The notes below the pieces were generated by a model. That model saw only the letters and a list, made by a program, of their open reading frames with translations, was not told the origin of the DNA and ran no database searches. From Periconia sp. R9002 (taxonomy: Eukaryota; Ascomycota; Dothideomycetes; Pleosporales; Periconiaceae), in contig JAMAHW010000006.1 in NCBI GenBank assembly GCA_023627715.1, positions 186,001 to 250,000 of the forward strand: a DNA stretch of 64,000 bases, read 5' to 3'. Below, one piece after another: positions 38,662 to 49,592 of this stretch. Position 1 is the first letter of the stretch. Each line of letters starts with the position of its first letter. The position numbers and the translations under genes were made by a program.

Positions 38662-39270
38662 TCACCAATCGTCCTCTTTCTTCTTCGACCTTCGTTTTTC
38701 ATTGCGCTTTCGTCGCTTCTCTTCGCGTTCCCTCTCCTCCTCTGCCCTCCTCTCATCAAGTCTCTGATCCAGATCCAGCACTTCGACTTTCGATGCTTCC
38801 TTTCTCTTTCGACTCAAATACCGTAACCGCTCGCGCACCATTTCCACATTCGCCCGCTCGACATCCAACGAGATCCCTGCGCGCGCCATGTGTTGCGGAC
38901 TCTGAGTGTGGAGAAGGTATTCATGGTTGTTACTGAACGACAGGCCATTGCATATCTCGCAGACCCATCCAATTCCACTGAAACGAACCGATCCAGTGCT
39001 CTTTACGAGCTGGGTTGTGCCTATGCGCTTTGAGACATCTAACCGCGCATCTCTTGCTGTGGCGAGGCGCATTTCTTCGGGTGTCGACGCTCGACGGTGG
39101 TATTTCTTGCCGGCCATTTTGGCTTCGTAGCGAGCCTTTCCTTCTTCTCGTTCCTTCTTTTCCCTTTCTCGAGCCTTTTCCGCGTAGGCTTCTCGGTCAT
39201 ATGTCTTGCGGAAATCTGTATCTCCTCCTCCACTCTTCCCTCCATATGCGCCAGCTTTGTTGTCCGCCAT
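38662..39270 (-). CDS. snu23: U4/U6.U5 tri-snRNP protein Snu23 (ZMAT2 family)
   Basis: One exon of 202 aa, close to the 194-200 residues usual for the family. The N-terminus has the conserved DFRKTYDREAYAEKAREREK. A central block around 75-100 (LDVSKRIGTTQLVKSTG) is typical of Snu23/ZMAT2. A matrin-type C2H2 finger follows with Cys104, Cys107, His121 and His127 (WVCEICNGLSFSNNHEYLLH). The C-terminal part is a highly charged helix (LDQRLDERRAEEERER) with a basic end. The protein is a component of the spliceosomal tri-snRNP and is released with U4/U6 unwinding during activation; this is known for yeast and human. Nothing looks unusual. Confidence 0.92.
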   Translation of the reverse strand: MADNKAGAYGGKSGGGDTDFRKTYDREAYAEKAREREKKEREEGKARYEAKMAGKKYHRRASTPEEMRLATARDARLDVSKRIGTTQLVKSTGSVRFSGIGWVCEICNGLSFSNNHEYLLHTQSPQHMARAGISLDVERANVEMVRERLRYLSRKRKEASKVEVLDLDQRLDERRAEEEREREEKRRKRNEKRRSKKKEDDW

Positions 39271-40045
39271 GATGCTTTATTCTTGGAATAAATTTTGTGT
39301 CGCAGTAGTGACTTCAATAGGTGCGAACGGGTTGGATCGAGGTCGTTTTGGGTCCGGTATTTTGGTGTGGTAGTGTAGGTACGCAGATACGTTGACCAAA
39401 GCTCTATTTATTTCGACAGTTTCGCCGCGCCAAGACATGGGGGAACTAGCCGGATTAGGTCCAGAGCATGGCCTCGTAGATGTGCATCAATGCGCAACAT
39501 AGTTGCTTTGGTTCTGACGGTACAATTATCCTTGATTCAGTTCGATTGTGTTGTCCATCCTATAACGAATTCCCTACACACAACTGGAAGCGAGGATCGT
39601 AATTTGTTGACCCAGTGTGCAGAGAGATAGCAGAACAGAGCTTAGTTTATAGTAAAAGTTTCCATATAGTGAACAAGCCTATAATCGAACTGTCGCAATA
39701 TCATATTCAATCTAGCAAAATGAAGCCACCAATGCGATGCAAGAAATCAATGGCTTCGATAACAATCCAAAGTTCCACCCACCCACAGATTGATGAACCG
39801 AAAAGGCAAAAACACCACGCTATGCTCATTGTACCCCGGCGGTTTATCCATCGATGCACAAGACTTTCCCCGTATTGGTTGAGTCCTACCGCATGTGTGG
39901 ATATGAAACGCCGTAGTATGCTATTTCGTTGAAGGCCATTGCTCGTTATGGCTCTTGGATCGATTCTTGCTGACCAGGAGTCAAACATTGGGCAACGATC
40001 CCAACCTTGAAGCTCATCAGCCCTCGCAGAGAAAATAAGGGATTA
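39271..40045. other. Intergenic, promoter of snu23
   Basis: Contains the snu23 promoter and the 3' flank of the next minus-strand gene. Open frames (for example 39615-39932 +) are short and not coding-like. Confidence 0.45.
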
Positions 40046-40780
40046 CTAGTAGGGATACATGGTAGGTGGTCGCGAGAATCCACCCCCAATAGGAGGTGTA
40101 GGGACTGGGGGCGGCCCGCGCATAACACGTCCCACCACAGTGTGCATTTCCCGAGGCATAGATACCGAGTCTCGCCTCTTTTTCTTCTTCTCTTTGCCCA
40201 ACCTTGAATGGTCCATGAAGCCGCTATCACGGTAACCGGCAGCGGCGAAGGGAGGTTCTACCACGCGGGGAGACCTATCACTCGGTAGACGAAGTTCTAC
40301 GAGACCGTAGAAGTAGTCGAGGACTTCTGGATAACGGAGGACCGATGCGCGCCAATCTGCGTCGACACCCCTCTTCAGCTCGGCGTGGGCTTCTGCAATC
40401 TGGCGGTGCAGATTGTCAATATACATGGGATGTATCGGCGGATGGCCCGAGTATTGCATGTAGATGCTGTAGTTGGGGAGAGAATTCAGATAGGTGGCAT
40501 GGGCCATTTTGCGGGTGGAGGTCAATTGCTTGAACTGGTTCAGGATGTGTTGGCGGGCGTGCTCAATCACCCAGTCTCTATATGGCGCGGCTGTCAGTGT
40601 GCATGTTTGTGGTACAATGTGACATGAGGGATGGGCGCACCGTGTCTGGGCCAGTTTCTCCTCCATGGCTCGCTGCTCGGCCTGCTTGACTGCGATCTGC
40701 AAGCGCTCGGATTCACAAGGGCATTCGGGATAGGCGGGCGCGTTGCAGATAGCGCAGTTGGGTAGTGTTTCTGCGTCCAT
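40046..40780 (-). CDS. Conserved fungal protein of unknown function
   Basis: Two exons, 40780-40641 and 40577-40046, giving 223 aa. The 63-nt intron (GTGCGC donor, CACTGAC branch, TATAG acceptor) has no stop and is a multiple of three, so the unspliced frame would also read through as 244 aa. I favour splicing because it joins a long charged helix directly to DWVIEHARQHIL. The N-terminus has four cysteines in LPNCAICNAPAYPECPCE, probably a small zinc site. The middle is helical (NQFKQLTSTRKMAHATYL, IHPMYIDNLHRQIAEAHAEL) and ends in VLRYPEVLDYFYGLVEL. The C-terminus is disordered with a KEKKKKRRD basic cluster. I know similar uncharacterised Pezizomycotina proteins but no function. Confidence 0.8.
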   Translation of the reverse strand: MDAETLPNCAICNAPAYPECPCESERLQIAVKQAEQRAMEEKLAQTRCAHPSCHIVPQTCTLTAAPYRDWVIEHARQHILNQFKQLTSTRKMAHATYLNSLPNYSIYMQYSGHPPIHPMYIDNLHRQIAEAHAELKRGVDADWRASVLRYPEVLDYFYGLVELRLPSDRSPRVVEPPFAAAGYRDSGFMDHSRLGKEKKKKRRDSVSMPREMHTVVGRVMRGPPPVPTPPIGGGFSRPPTMYPY

Positions 40781-43282
40781 CTCAACACGTAGGAGACCAG
40801 ATGTCTGTTGGCATTGTTACCGGACATCCAAAGTGGGCGCAGGCTTGCGACGAGCAGAGATGGAGAGAGAGTGTGTGAGGTTGCAAGCTGGGGACACCAC
40901 GGGCGGGGAAGCTGGCTAGGTAGGGACGTCTGCGTGGGCTGCTTGGACGAGGCTGCGTGGGTGGGAGCAGATAGAGCGAGAGCGAGAGCGGGTGGCTACG
41001 AAGGGGTTTGACGACGAAGCGCAGGACGAATTGCAGGCGATGAGACGTGGGACGGTACATGTACAAAGGGAGGCGGTGACCGAGTACATGATACACGATG
41101 CTGTGGACCAGATGGGAAGGCCGGCATTGGCCAGCTATTCGGCTTATGGGATGGTTCCTGTGTGGACAACAAGACGATGCCGTGTGGGTTGATGCGTTGG
41201 CACCATGTCTAACAATTTGGTAGCCCTGCTAGTCTCGCGCTTCATAACCGCGTTGCAGCAGAGCGGGGTATCGTCTATCGATTCTGCCAAGCTTCATCTA
41301 GTCACTTGGTGATGCATCCATTGCATGACGACAACCAGCTCACGGTGCCGGATAACCCACATCGAGAATCGCATCGAACCGAATCGTCCCGTGCCGTGCC
41401 GACAACTTTTTTCTGTGACGTGAGAATCGGTGAACGTGGTGGGTGAATGGTGGTTTAGTCGACTATTGCGGACGATGCCGAGGCGAGACGGGCTAGCGTC
41501 ATATGTACCAAGTCATGGCCCGTATCTGTACCTCCATTAGACGGTTAGCCAGTATGTATGAATATCAAACCGTGGCATGTGTGCATGTAGAACATCCGAA
41601 TCACACAACAGCAGTCACTTGCTCAAAGTAGAGCATTGTGGAGGGAGGATCCGTGGGGAGACGATCCGGGAGCACCTGCCTTCTTATACTTCCTAGCACC
41701 ATGCCAGCCAGTTAGGCATCAACATGTAAACCCGGACCTACACCCAAGACATGAGCCAGCACCCTTCAACCATCTTGGAGCCCGGCGAATCGCCGCAGTC
41801 TGTATTTGTGTATTGTGACAATCCTACCATCCTACATTTTTGCCTCGCATCTAAGCCTCTCCACAGTACCTGTGCGGGTGATTGCTCTCCTTCTCTATGT
41901 CGACTTGAGCTGTCATAATGGCAGCAGTTGGCGACGACACATGGTTCCTCATGATCATGTCATGTCATGCCATGGCCAGGCAGGAGAGCAACCCCTTGAA
42001 AGACAATGGAAGATGATTCGAACGCTGCAAAAAATCCTCGTCTTGTATCCAACACCCTATCTTTGAAGTGGACCATCTCTTCGCCGACAACCTCCTCCCT
42101 GTTCTCACGGATGCCCCATAGCCGAAATTGAAGACTACGCCTTCTAGGTATTGGCTATGGGACAACTTTGGAAGCACGGAGTAGCATAAACCTTCCTTTC
42201 CACGACCACGACGACGACGACGACGACGACAGTGAGATGTGCCAGTATCGCAAGAAGATTCTTGGTTTACGGGATTTGATAAGTCAGTGTTACAAGGTCT
42301 TGATCCAAGACGAGGCGAGCCGTCCGTTCTACGATCTCTATCTCTACGTTTTGGATGAGGAGACTGACTGCACCGACAAATGGGTTCCTTTCAGTGCTTA
42401 TAACCAATGAGGTTTGGATGTAGGTGACTCTTTCTCAATGATTATTGTTTTAGGTCGACATCTCTTATAATCGGACAGAAGAAAAATGATGGACACAAAA
42501 TGCCGGTCAGCTGTATGGCAAAATAATTGAAGAACATTTCGACTTTTTGAAAAACTATACATGTGTCGTAAACATGTATTTATCAATTTTACGCTCTTTT
42601 GTCAGAGCCTTTTTACAAACATATTTTGAACCTTTTTTTAAACTAGGCAACCTAGGGTAGTATACCTACTATTTCAAGTGCCTACAATCACACACAATCA
42701 TCATATTTTTATTGCAATCATTAATGGTTTTTTTTTTCGGCGTTGAATTTCTGTGATACGTGCGACGGTAGCAGTGAAGTGCAGTACTAGAAAGGGTGGG
42801 GTCCGGGGCTAAAGTCCATTTAAAGTCTCTTAGGGACATGGTGCTCGTTCTACACGTTCGAATAATCTTTTTTTGGGCCGACACTAACGATGCGACCGCT
42901 CATCGTCTGTTAGACGACCAATCCAGTCCATATACTTCAGTTTCATATATTCGTGTTTGAACTGTAGATATGATGAGACGGATGTAGGAGGCTGACTTGT
43001 CTCGTACGCCTGCTGCTAACTAAACCGATCAACTGACTAATAATGCCGAACTGCAGCACTCGTTTCTGCAACTTTGGACTTCTTTTCCTTCGTTTCACTA
43101 CTTCACACTAACTACACTTTACTCCACCTTGAACACAGCGAAACATCACACGCTTAATATCTATAAAAATTTGAAACGAAAGAACAAGAAGAAAGAAAAC
43201 AAAGTCTCAAAAAGGGGAGACAAGAGGAGAAGGAAAACGCAAGCAGCAAACCAAAACCCAAAACCCTCCGAAGAATAGAAAA
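40781..43282. promoter_or_regulatory. Divergent promoter region with one small candidate ORF
   Basis: This 2.5 kb lies between divergent start codons of the conserved unknown gene and the Zn2Cys6 gene. Apart from the small ORF listed separately I see no gene. A GAC triplet repeat lies at about 42202-42230 and poly-T/A runs occur between 42.5 and 42.9 kb. The stretch 43020-43280 just before the Zn2Cys6 ATG is pyrimidine-rich, then A-rich, typical of a fungal leader. Confidence 0.4.
42237..42410 (+). CDS. Small candidate ORF, 57 aa
   Basis: An ATG-initiated frame of 57 codons begins MCQYRKKILGLRDLISQ and ends near FSAYNQ. The same frame is open 23 codons upstream through an aspartate run encoded by the GAC repeat, so it could be the last exon of a larger gene. 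Composition (amphipathic KKILGLRDLISQCYKVLIQD, then DLYLYVLDEETD) is more protein-like than the other frames nearby. No domain is recognised and no upstream exon can be placed. Confidence 0.25.
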   Translation: MCQYRKKILGLRDLISQCYKVLIQDEASRPFYDLYLYVLDEETDCTDKWVPFSAYNQ

Positions 43283-44755
43283 ATGCCACCACCCCAACCC
43301 CTCTCCAAGCGCAAATCCTGCGCCTCGTGCGTGAAAGCAAAGCGAAAATGCGGCATGGAACTCCCACGATGTGCGCGCTGCATGAAAAAGGACATTACCT
43401 GCTACTACCCCAACCCCCGGACCAACAACATCAACGACGTCGAGGCCAACATCCCCGGACTCGAGTTCTCGTGGCTAGATAATCTGCTATTCACTAACGC
43501 GCAGGCGCATTGGAGTGGGCAGTTGCAGCCGCAGCTGATGAATGCGACGGCGACGTTTGGAACGGAAGTGGGGACCGGCGCACCGTATGACACGACAACA
43601 ACGGCGAATACGAGTAGCGATGGGTCGTCTAGAATCTCGGGGGAGGATGTGGAGATGCTGAGGGGTGGAGAGGTACCTGTAGTGTGGAACAACACGCTGG
43701 ATATGCAGGACCAACCGTCCTTTTCTGAGGGAGTAGTAGCAGCGGGGTCTTTAGACGACGAGATCGGACCGGTTCTCGTCCCACCGCTTCAAAACGAGGA
43801 CGTTGTTGCGCCGGCAGCATCGACAACAGTACCAGCAGTATCAGCAGTACCAGCAACAGCAGAAGAACCACCATACCTCCAAACCACCCCAGCCCCACCC
43901 AACCCGCGCGCCCTCACCCGCTCCCAAACCGAAGCCGCGCTCCACCGCTTCCGTACCTGGCCCGAGAAATGGGTCAAAGAAGGCAAAGCCTCCTTCATCC
44001 ACCCACGCCTGTACTTTCCCGACATGCCGAAACCACTACAAGACGCGTACGCAGCATGTGCCATCTACTCGGTCAAGACGCCGCAGAACGAAGCCATCGC
44101 CTTCACAGTCATAGAATCCAAAGCCAACGACGTCCTACGATCCCGCGACGCCGACGGCGCGACCTGGACGCCGCTCGATCTCCTCGCTGCCGTGCAGGCC
44201 CTCATCATTTTCCAATTCATCCGCCTCTTCGACGGAGACATTCGGCAGCGCGCGCAGGCTGAAGAGGCACAGGTTGTGCTTCAGGAATGGTCCGACGAGC
44301 TCGAAGCAAGGACTGAGCTCGAGCGAGGGTTCACCACGGACACGGCGCCGTCGTGGCGCTCGTGGATCTTCGCGGAATCCGTGAGGCGCACCATGGTGAT
44401 GAGTTTGAACCTCGCTGGCGTGTATTCGTACTTGTTCCACGGGTTCTGCACGCTGGGACCGAGGTTGAGGACGTACTCGTTCACGGCGCAGCGGATGCTT
44501 TGGGAGGCGAAGAGCGAGCTGGAGTGGGATCGTGCGAAACGATCGTGGGCTACGTATTATGTCACGGGGCTGGACTTTAAGCATGTGCTGGATGTGGGGC
44601 AGGAGGACGAGCTGGATGAGTTTGGCGTCATGATGCTGATTATGGTCAAGGGACAGGATTATTTCGACGATTGGATTGGGTCGAAGCGGTTTACGCGGCC
44701 TCCGATTATGGATTTGGATATTGGGAAGACGCTGACTGATCTTGTGCGCGTGTAA
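43283..44755 (+). CDS. Zn(II)2Cys6 transcription factor
   Basis: One exon of 490 aa. The binuclear cluster sits at the extreme N-terminus: Cys13, 16, 23, 30, 33 and 40 in KRKSCASCVKAKRKC and RCARCMKKDITC, preceded by a basic patch. A variable Ser/Thr/Ala-rich linker runs to about residue 205. The second half is helical and resembles the regulatory part of short fungal C6 regulators (FIHPRLYFPDMPKPLQDAYA, WRSWIFAESVRRTMVMS), without the full fungal-specific TF domain. Such proteins bind CGG-type repeats as dimers. Its target pathway is not visible: the flanking genes are not a biosynthetic cluster. It is convergent with the C2H2/ULD gene. Confidence 0.9.
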   Translation: MPPPQPLSKRKSCASCVKAKRKCGMELPRCARCMKKDITCYYPNPRTNNINDVEANIPGLEFSWLDNLLFTNAQAHWSGQLQPQLMNATATFGTEVGTGAPYDTTTTANTSSDGSSRISGEDVEMLRGGEVPVVWNNTLDMQDQPSFSEGVVAAGSLDDEIGPVLVPPLQNEDVVAPAASTTVPAVSAVPATAEEPPYLQTTPAPPNPRALTRSQTEAALHRFRTWPEKWVKEGKASFIHPRLYFPDMPKPLQDAYAACAIYSVKTPQNEAIAFTVIESKANDVLRSRDADGATWTPLDLLAAVQALIIFQFIRLFDGDIRQRAQAEEAQVVLQEWSDELEARTELERGFTTDTAPSWRSWIFAESVRRTMVMSLNLAGVYSYLFHGFCTLGPRLRTYSFTAQRMLWEAKSELEWDRAKRSWATYYVTGLDFKHVLDVGQEDELDEFGVMMLIMVKGQDYFDDWIGSKRFTRPPIMDLDIGKTLTDLVRV

Positions 44756-45188
44756 GCGTCTTCAGACGTTGGATACATTCCATATAAGATCTATTCATTG
44801 TCTTTTTTTCTTCTTCTTCGCGTATAGCATGGAATTGGGAAAACACTTGATTGTATAATGGCTTTGGATTGTCATATCGTTAATACCCAAATCTCTATAT
44901 CAGTTCTATTTTCAAGTATTCTCTCTCGCGCCGGACGACGTGAACCGATCTAATACCGGCTCCGCAACGTCTTATGAGTCCCCCAAAAATACGTCTCGCT
45001 GGCTTCCAAAAGGCCCATATACTTGTGACTCTGACGGGGCACAGGATTTCTCAGTCACTCCAGCGTCTGTTCATCAGTTTTGCCAAAAATCTGCTTGTCG
45101 AAATACGCCCGGGAATCTCTCTCTCTCTTCCAATTCATGTACGCGATAAATATAGTCTTACGAATACACTCCCGGCTACGACGATAAT
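44756..45188. other. Convergent 3' intergenic region
   Basis: Short spacer between the stop of the Zn2Cys6 gene and the stop of the minus-strand fusion gene. T-rich tracts follow the Zn2Cys6 stop. Nothing else is supported. Confidence 0.5.
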
Positions 45189-48100
45189 TCAAATCGCGGA
45201 ATCTTGATTGGGTCGAAATAAATGCCTCCGGGTTACTTTCGTTTCAGGATGAACGACACGCTTTCGGCAAAGTTAGTAGAATATCCCAAAATCGGCTCAT
45301 AGGCTTCTAAAACATGAAGACCTACCATATGGCGAGCCCATGCATCTCTACGTGAGAAAGTCTTCTCCTCTTCACACAATTCGCATCGAAATTTCTTGCG
45401 CTTTGCGCCATGAAAGGATTCGACGTGTCTTGTAAGATCGTATGGCCGCGAGAACGTAAGATTGCATTCTTCCCCAGTCGAAGGGTACTTAAACTCGCAC
45501 CTGTAAGGTCCTCTTTGTGAGTTATTAAAGAGGGGAGGTGTTCGTCTCGTATTTGCCCCTGTTAAAAATATGTCGATATTGCTTTCCTGCCTATGCTCAC
45601 GCTTGTGCCGTTGCAGCTTTCTCTCTGTTTCGAATCTTTGTTTGCAATCATCGTAGGTGCATGCGTATGGAGTCGCCTTGGTTAAACACTGAGTAGTATT
45701 AGTGGAGCATGATCAGCCGAAGTTATTAAAGGCAAAAATGAGTTAATTTCAAGTGCGACAAGCTCACTTACATCAAGTGCATGTTTGAACCAAAGCCCGT
45801 TATTGGAAATCTCAGAGCTAATCGGTATCCACTCATGACACTGTCCGCAAAGCCCTACCCAACCATCCGAGCCACGACGTTGATCCTTTTTGGTGTATAC
45901 CATACTTTTTGGCCTTGGGAGCGGATTGCCTGAATCCGAAATACCGTGATTCAATATCTTGTCATTCCAGAATTGGCTCTCGAGCTTAATCCATCGGCCA
46001 GGCTTACAAAACCCACACCAACCCATTTGCTCATCACCACGCCTGCGGACAAAAAGCGGTGTGTAGAGATCTCCTGCAAAACGAGGAGGCTGAGTCTGTG
46101 AGAGCGGCTCGAGATCAGATTTTTCGAAATCGGCTGTTGGTGGAAGGAGAGGCTGATGAAGCATCGATAAAAGATCTGGCGGTTCATGAATTTCTTCTTC
46201 CGCCTTTTCAGAAGCACTGTCTTGATAAAAGTTCCACTCCTCGTAGGGCTTTCGGACGACAATAAACGATATCTGTTCCAAGTGATGACCCAGATGACGA
46301 AGCAATATAAGTTTCCCAGGTGCGAGATGTACCGTGCAGAAAGGACATGTGGTTCCCTTAATTTTGACGTACCTTGATTAAGTTAGAATATGGTTAGCTC
46401 AATAGTAAAAGGGGATACGTACCTCCCGTCAAACCAAGTATTTTCCACTTCTTGATTTCTGACCTGTCCACAGGTTTCATTTAAATCGCACCTAGGTCTT
46501 TCAGACAAGTGATCACACCCAAAGTTTGGGATATAGCGTGTGCCCACTCCCGAATGATTTTCCACAATCACTCCCCCTTTCAAATGAGCTGTCATGGAGA
46601 AGTATACCAGACGATGAAATGTTTCTTGATGATCTCGAACCGCCACCGGGTCAAGTGACTTCTTTCCGCAGAGGGTACACTCATAACATGCGCCCTCCAG
46701 ATTGTCTAAACATGGATCACTTGATTGATTCAAATGAGTTTCGTAATGTTTCCATAACTCCTGACGCGTGGAATACGTTGTTTCGGAATTGCACTCTTTT
46801 ACATGGCACATGTAAGGTTTGATATCCTCCATAACATGGCGCCTATTCGTGAATTAGCTACCTTCTTACTAGCATATTGCCTTACGACTTACTTCCAGCC
46901 TCGTTTATTTTTAACAGAGATTGTTTGTCCACAGATATCGCATTCAAACTTCTGTCTCTTGCCTAATGCGCTGGGCGGTGGGGGTAGAACTGGGGTTGAG
47001 ACGGTGATGGGCATCACAGGCTCATCAACTAGATAGCGGGCATGGAGTCAGTAAATTCCAATCTGAGAGGCAATTGGCTCATCGACGTCTCATTAACGTA
47101 AACACTGGTATCTCGACATCCCATTCATGGAATAGAACTTACCGTGACTTCCTACGCCGAAACTGCTACCTCGTCGTGGGATCGTGGCGGGACTCATATT
47201 CTGCTCTCCATTGTCAAATACTTCGTATCCATGTAGAGAGCTGTTTCTGCTCGATGAACATGAAGCAGGACGTGAAGGTGACTGAAGCCCAGTCCAATAA
47301 TCGGAATCCCAAGTCCGTTTGTTCGGACGTGTCCCCGATGTAGCTAAGCTATTTTGACGCTGCCTTTTCTGACCATGCAACATCGGTTGTTCAATCCTCT
47401 CTACTACCTCTTGGTCTAAGTCTAAAAGAGCCTGTTTCATTGCCATGTGTGCTGCAAGTGTATTTTTATAATGAATTCGTAGATGTCGATTGAGGTGCCC
47501 TTGTTTCCGAAATTTGCGTCCACATTCTGTACATGACAAAGTCGGTTCCTTAAAATCTACTTCCCATGATGAAATTTGTTCCCCAGAATCAAAATCATGT
47601 GCCAAATCGATCGAGAGGAAGTTCAAGTTCTTCTTATTCACTAGTCTCATCGCGCGATCCCAATTAGCCTTGGCCAATCTTATGGCCAGATACTTCGCCA
47701 TATCTGGAGAATGGTCCGTGATGGTGCGATAATAGACTGTGGCGCCAACGTTGAGATTGGGTGGTACTCTTGGATCATCGCGCAAGGGAAGAGCATCTGC
47801 ATCCGTTGCTTTCAGATTTACAAGGACGTTCTTGAAATACTCGATTTCTTCGATTTCTAATACTTTCTCTCGTTCACGCTCACTTTCGGCTGTTTGGATC
47901 TGAAGAGGATCTTGACCAGACGCAACTGGAGATTCGACCCCATCGAGCCAGTTTAACAAAGGGGTCGTGGCCGATGGTTCGTTGGTTTGATCCGTAGCCT
48001 CCTGAGATAATGACGTTTTCAAGATAGCTTCGTTCATTGAATAGGTTGCCGAATTAATTAGTGGAGAAACGTCTTCCATTTCCACATCCTCGGCCACGTT

Positions 48101-49592
48101 CTCTTTGGGCAGAATACGAGTACCGAAAACTTGTTCATCATTCTCCAGTTGTTGCTCAACCACAATTTTGTCTTGAATCAGATTGGCTTCCGTGAAGTCT
48201 GAGACTGTAGAAGAATATTTCAACCCACACTCGGGACTGGATCGTCAGTATCTTGATACGCTGCCTGGATTCCATCACACATACCAAATTACAATATGCT
48301 TCAAGCTGGTTTCGACGCTTGGCCGGCCAGTGCAAGTCGGGCGAGGGCAATGCACACCATTCCAAGTTACATAGAACAAGAGCATGGCCATCTTGATCTC
48401 AGCCCCCGGCTGAACAACTCGTTTCCACTGCTCTTTTGTGATGGGAGTGGCCGGCTTCCTGGCAAGTACTAGGCAGAAATTTCCACTCATTACTTTGTCT
48501 TGTCCGGGGGCATCCGCGAATTGTGATTGCAGTAAACCGTAAAATGGCAGCTCCAAGTCAGCACGAATCAGAAAGAGCGTAATTTCTATCTCAAACTCAC
48601 CTCCCAATGCCGAAACCATTCAAAAGGCAATACCCGCACAACGCCTAGTGCATCTTCGAAGTGAATGCTGGAGGAACCAGAAACACTAGGCGAGGCAGAA
48701 ATCGAATTCTGGATGGCAAGTAAAATCTGAAAGTTCTGTAGGTTACCTCGTATAATCTGTTGGAGGAGATCGCGGAGCTCAGTAGGGAACGCTTTGATGA
48801 AATTGAAAATCTGTGATCCTAAATGTTGAACACTTATCAACGCCTGGTTATTTGAAGACACTCCGATAGATAGTGTTGATACTTGACGAGCCAGATCCAC
48901 GGTTTGACTATCCAAATCATTGAATCGAGAGTGTACTTCATTCTTGAGTGCGCGATTCTCGCCCGTGATGACTTTCTGAAATTCTGGCAAATCTTTCCGA
49001 ACGTCGGAGGTCTCCGCCGCCAGCTATCGTAAAGAATCACGCTGAGCTTCGACTTTCGCCAGTAGTTCTTCTTGACTAGTTTTTGCACTTGCTTCTAATC
49101 GTGATACGGCTTCTGATGCATGTAGAGCTAGCAGCAAGTTTATACTGATCACTTTCGCTGAAATCACTGCTCGCAGTTTATTGATTTCCTCCTCTATGAT
49201 CAAGGCCCATTTGACCTTTTTCCCAGCTGCTCGGAACGAGCGTTGAGCATAGAAACCCAAGTGTGCTTCATAAGGTTCAATCTTTTCCATGAACTGCCGA
49301 AGTGAAAATCTGCACGCCAAAGCCATACATCGTATCGCATTGACATGATCTATGTTGCTTTCGGTGGGTTCAAGAGCTGCCAGACGCTGTAAAATGCTTT
49401 CGAGACTCGACAGTTCGAGTACGAGTGATTGAAATGATGAGGATGCACCCTCTACTGGTTTGAGCGCCTTGGCAATTTTCTGACACAGCTCTAGGAAGTC
49501 GAAGCAATTAGCGACAGTAATCATCACGGTAGGCAACACTGACCTATAGCAGAAATGAAGTCGCCCACTGAGAACCCAAATGCCGGTACCAT
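45189..49592 (-). CDS. ULD-type / zinc-ribbon / C2H2 / Rua1-C fusion protein, one in-frame TAG
   Basis: Nine exons by splice consensus: 49592-49544, 49490-48601, 48550-48285, 48236-47143, 47028-46893, 46842-46423, 46372-45772, 45688-45326, 45260-45189; 1297 codons including stop. Seen in order: MVPAFGFSVGDFISAI plus a helical N-terminal domain (1-170); coiled coil; a ubiquitin-like domain of the fungal ULD type (about 285-375, FEDALGVVRVLPFEWFRHWE); a zinc ribbon, CPRPTC at 381-386 and CPECG at 402-405, completed only by the third splice; a C2H2 finger (637-657); FECDICGQTI and DIKPYMC fingers; HLGHHLEQISF and KPYEEWNFYQDS; a Rua1 C-terminal-like domain (MGWCGFCKPGRW to WFKHALDC, about 1062-1153); three more fingers to the end (CTYDDCKQRF, CNLTFSRPYDL, WARHMRVVH). 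Codon 172 is TAG (49026-49024) in an otherwise open frame, so the gene may be inactive, read through, or have an extra weak 57-nt intron. Nuclear regulation is inferred from the fingers. Confidence 0.72.

Noticed and set aside
38662..39270. Reading the charged helix of Snu23 as a coiled-coil structural protein
   Set aside because: The matrin-type finger, length and conserved N-terminal blocks identify Snu23.
42005..42025. T-loop-like GATTCGAAC suggesting a tRNA
   Set aside because: The flanking bases do not form a 5-bp T stem and no anticodon or acceptor stem fits.
48275..48277. TGA ending the ULD exon, suggesting the gene stops there
   Set aside because: It lies inside a consensus 48-nt intron (GTATGT...CTGAC...CCAG) whose removal adds the second zinc-ribbon Cys pair, so I treat it as intronic.
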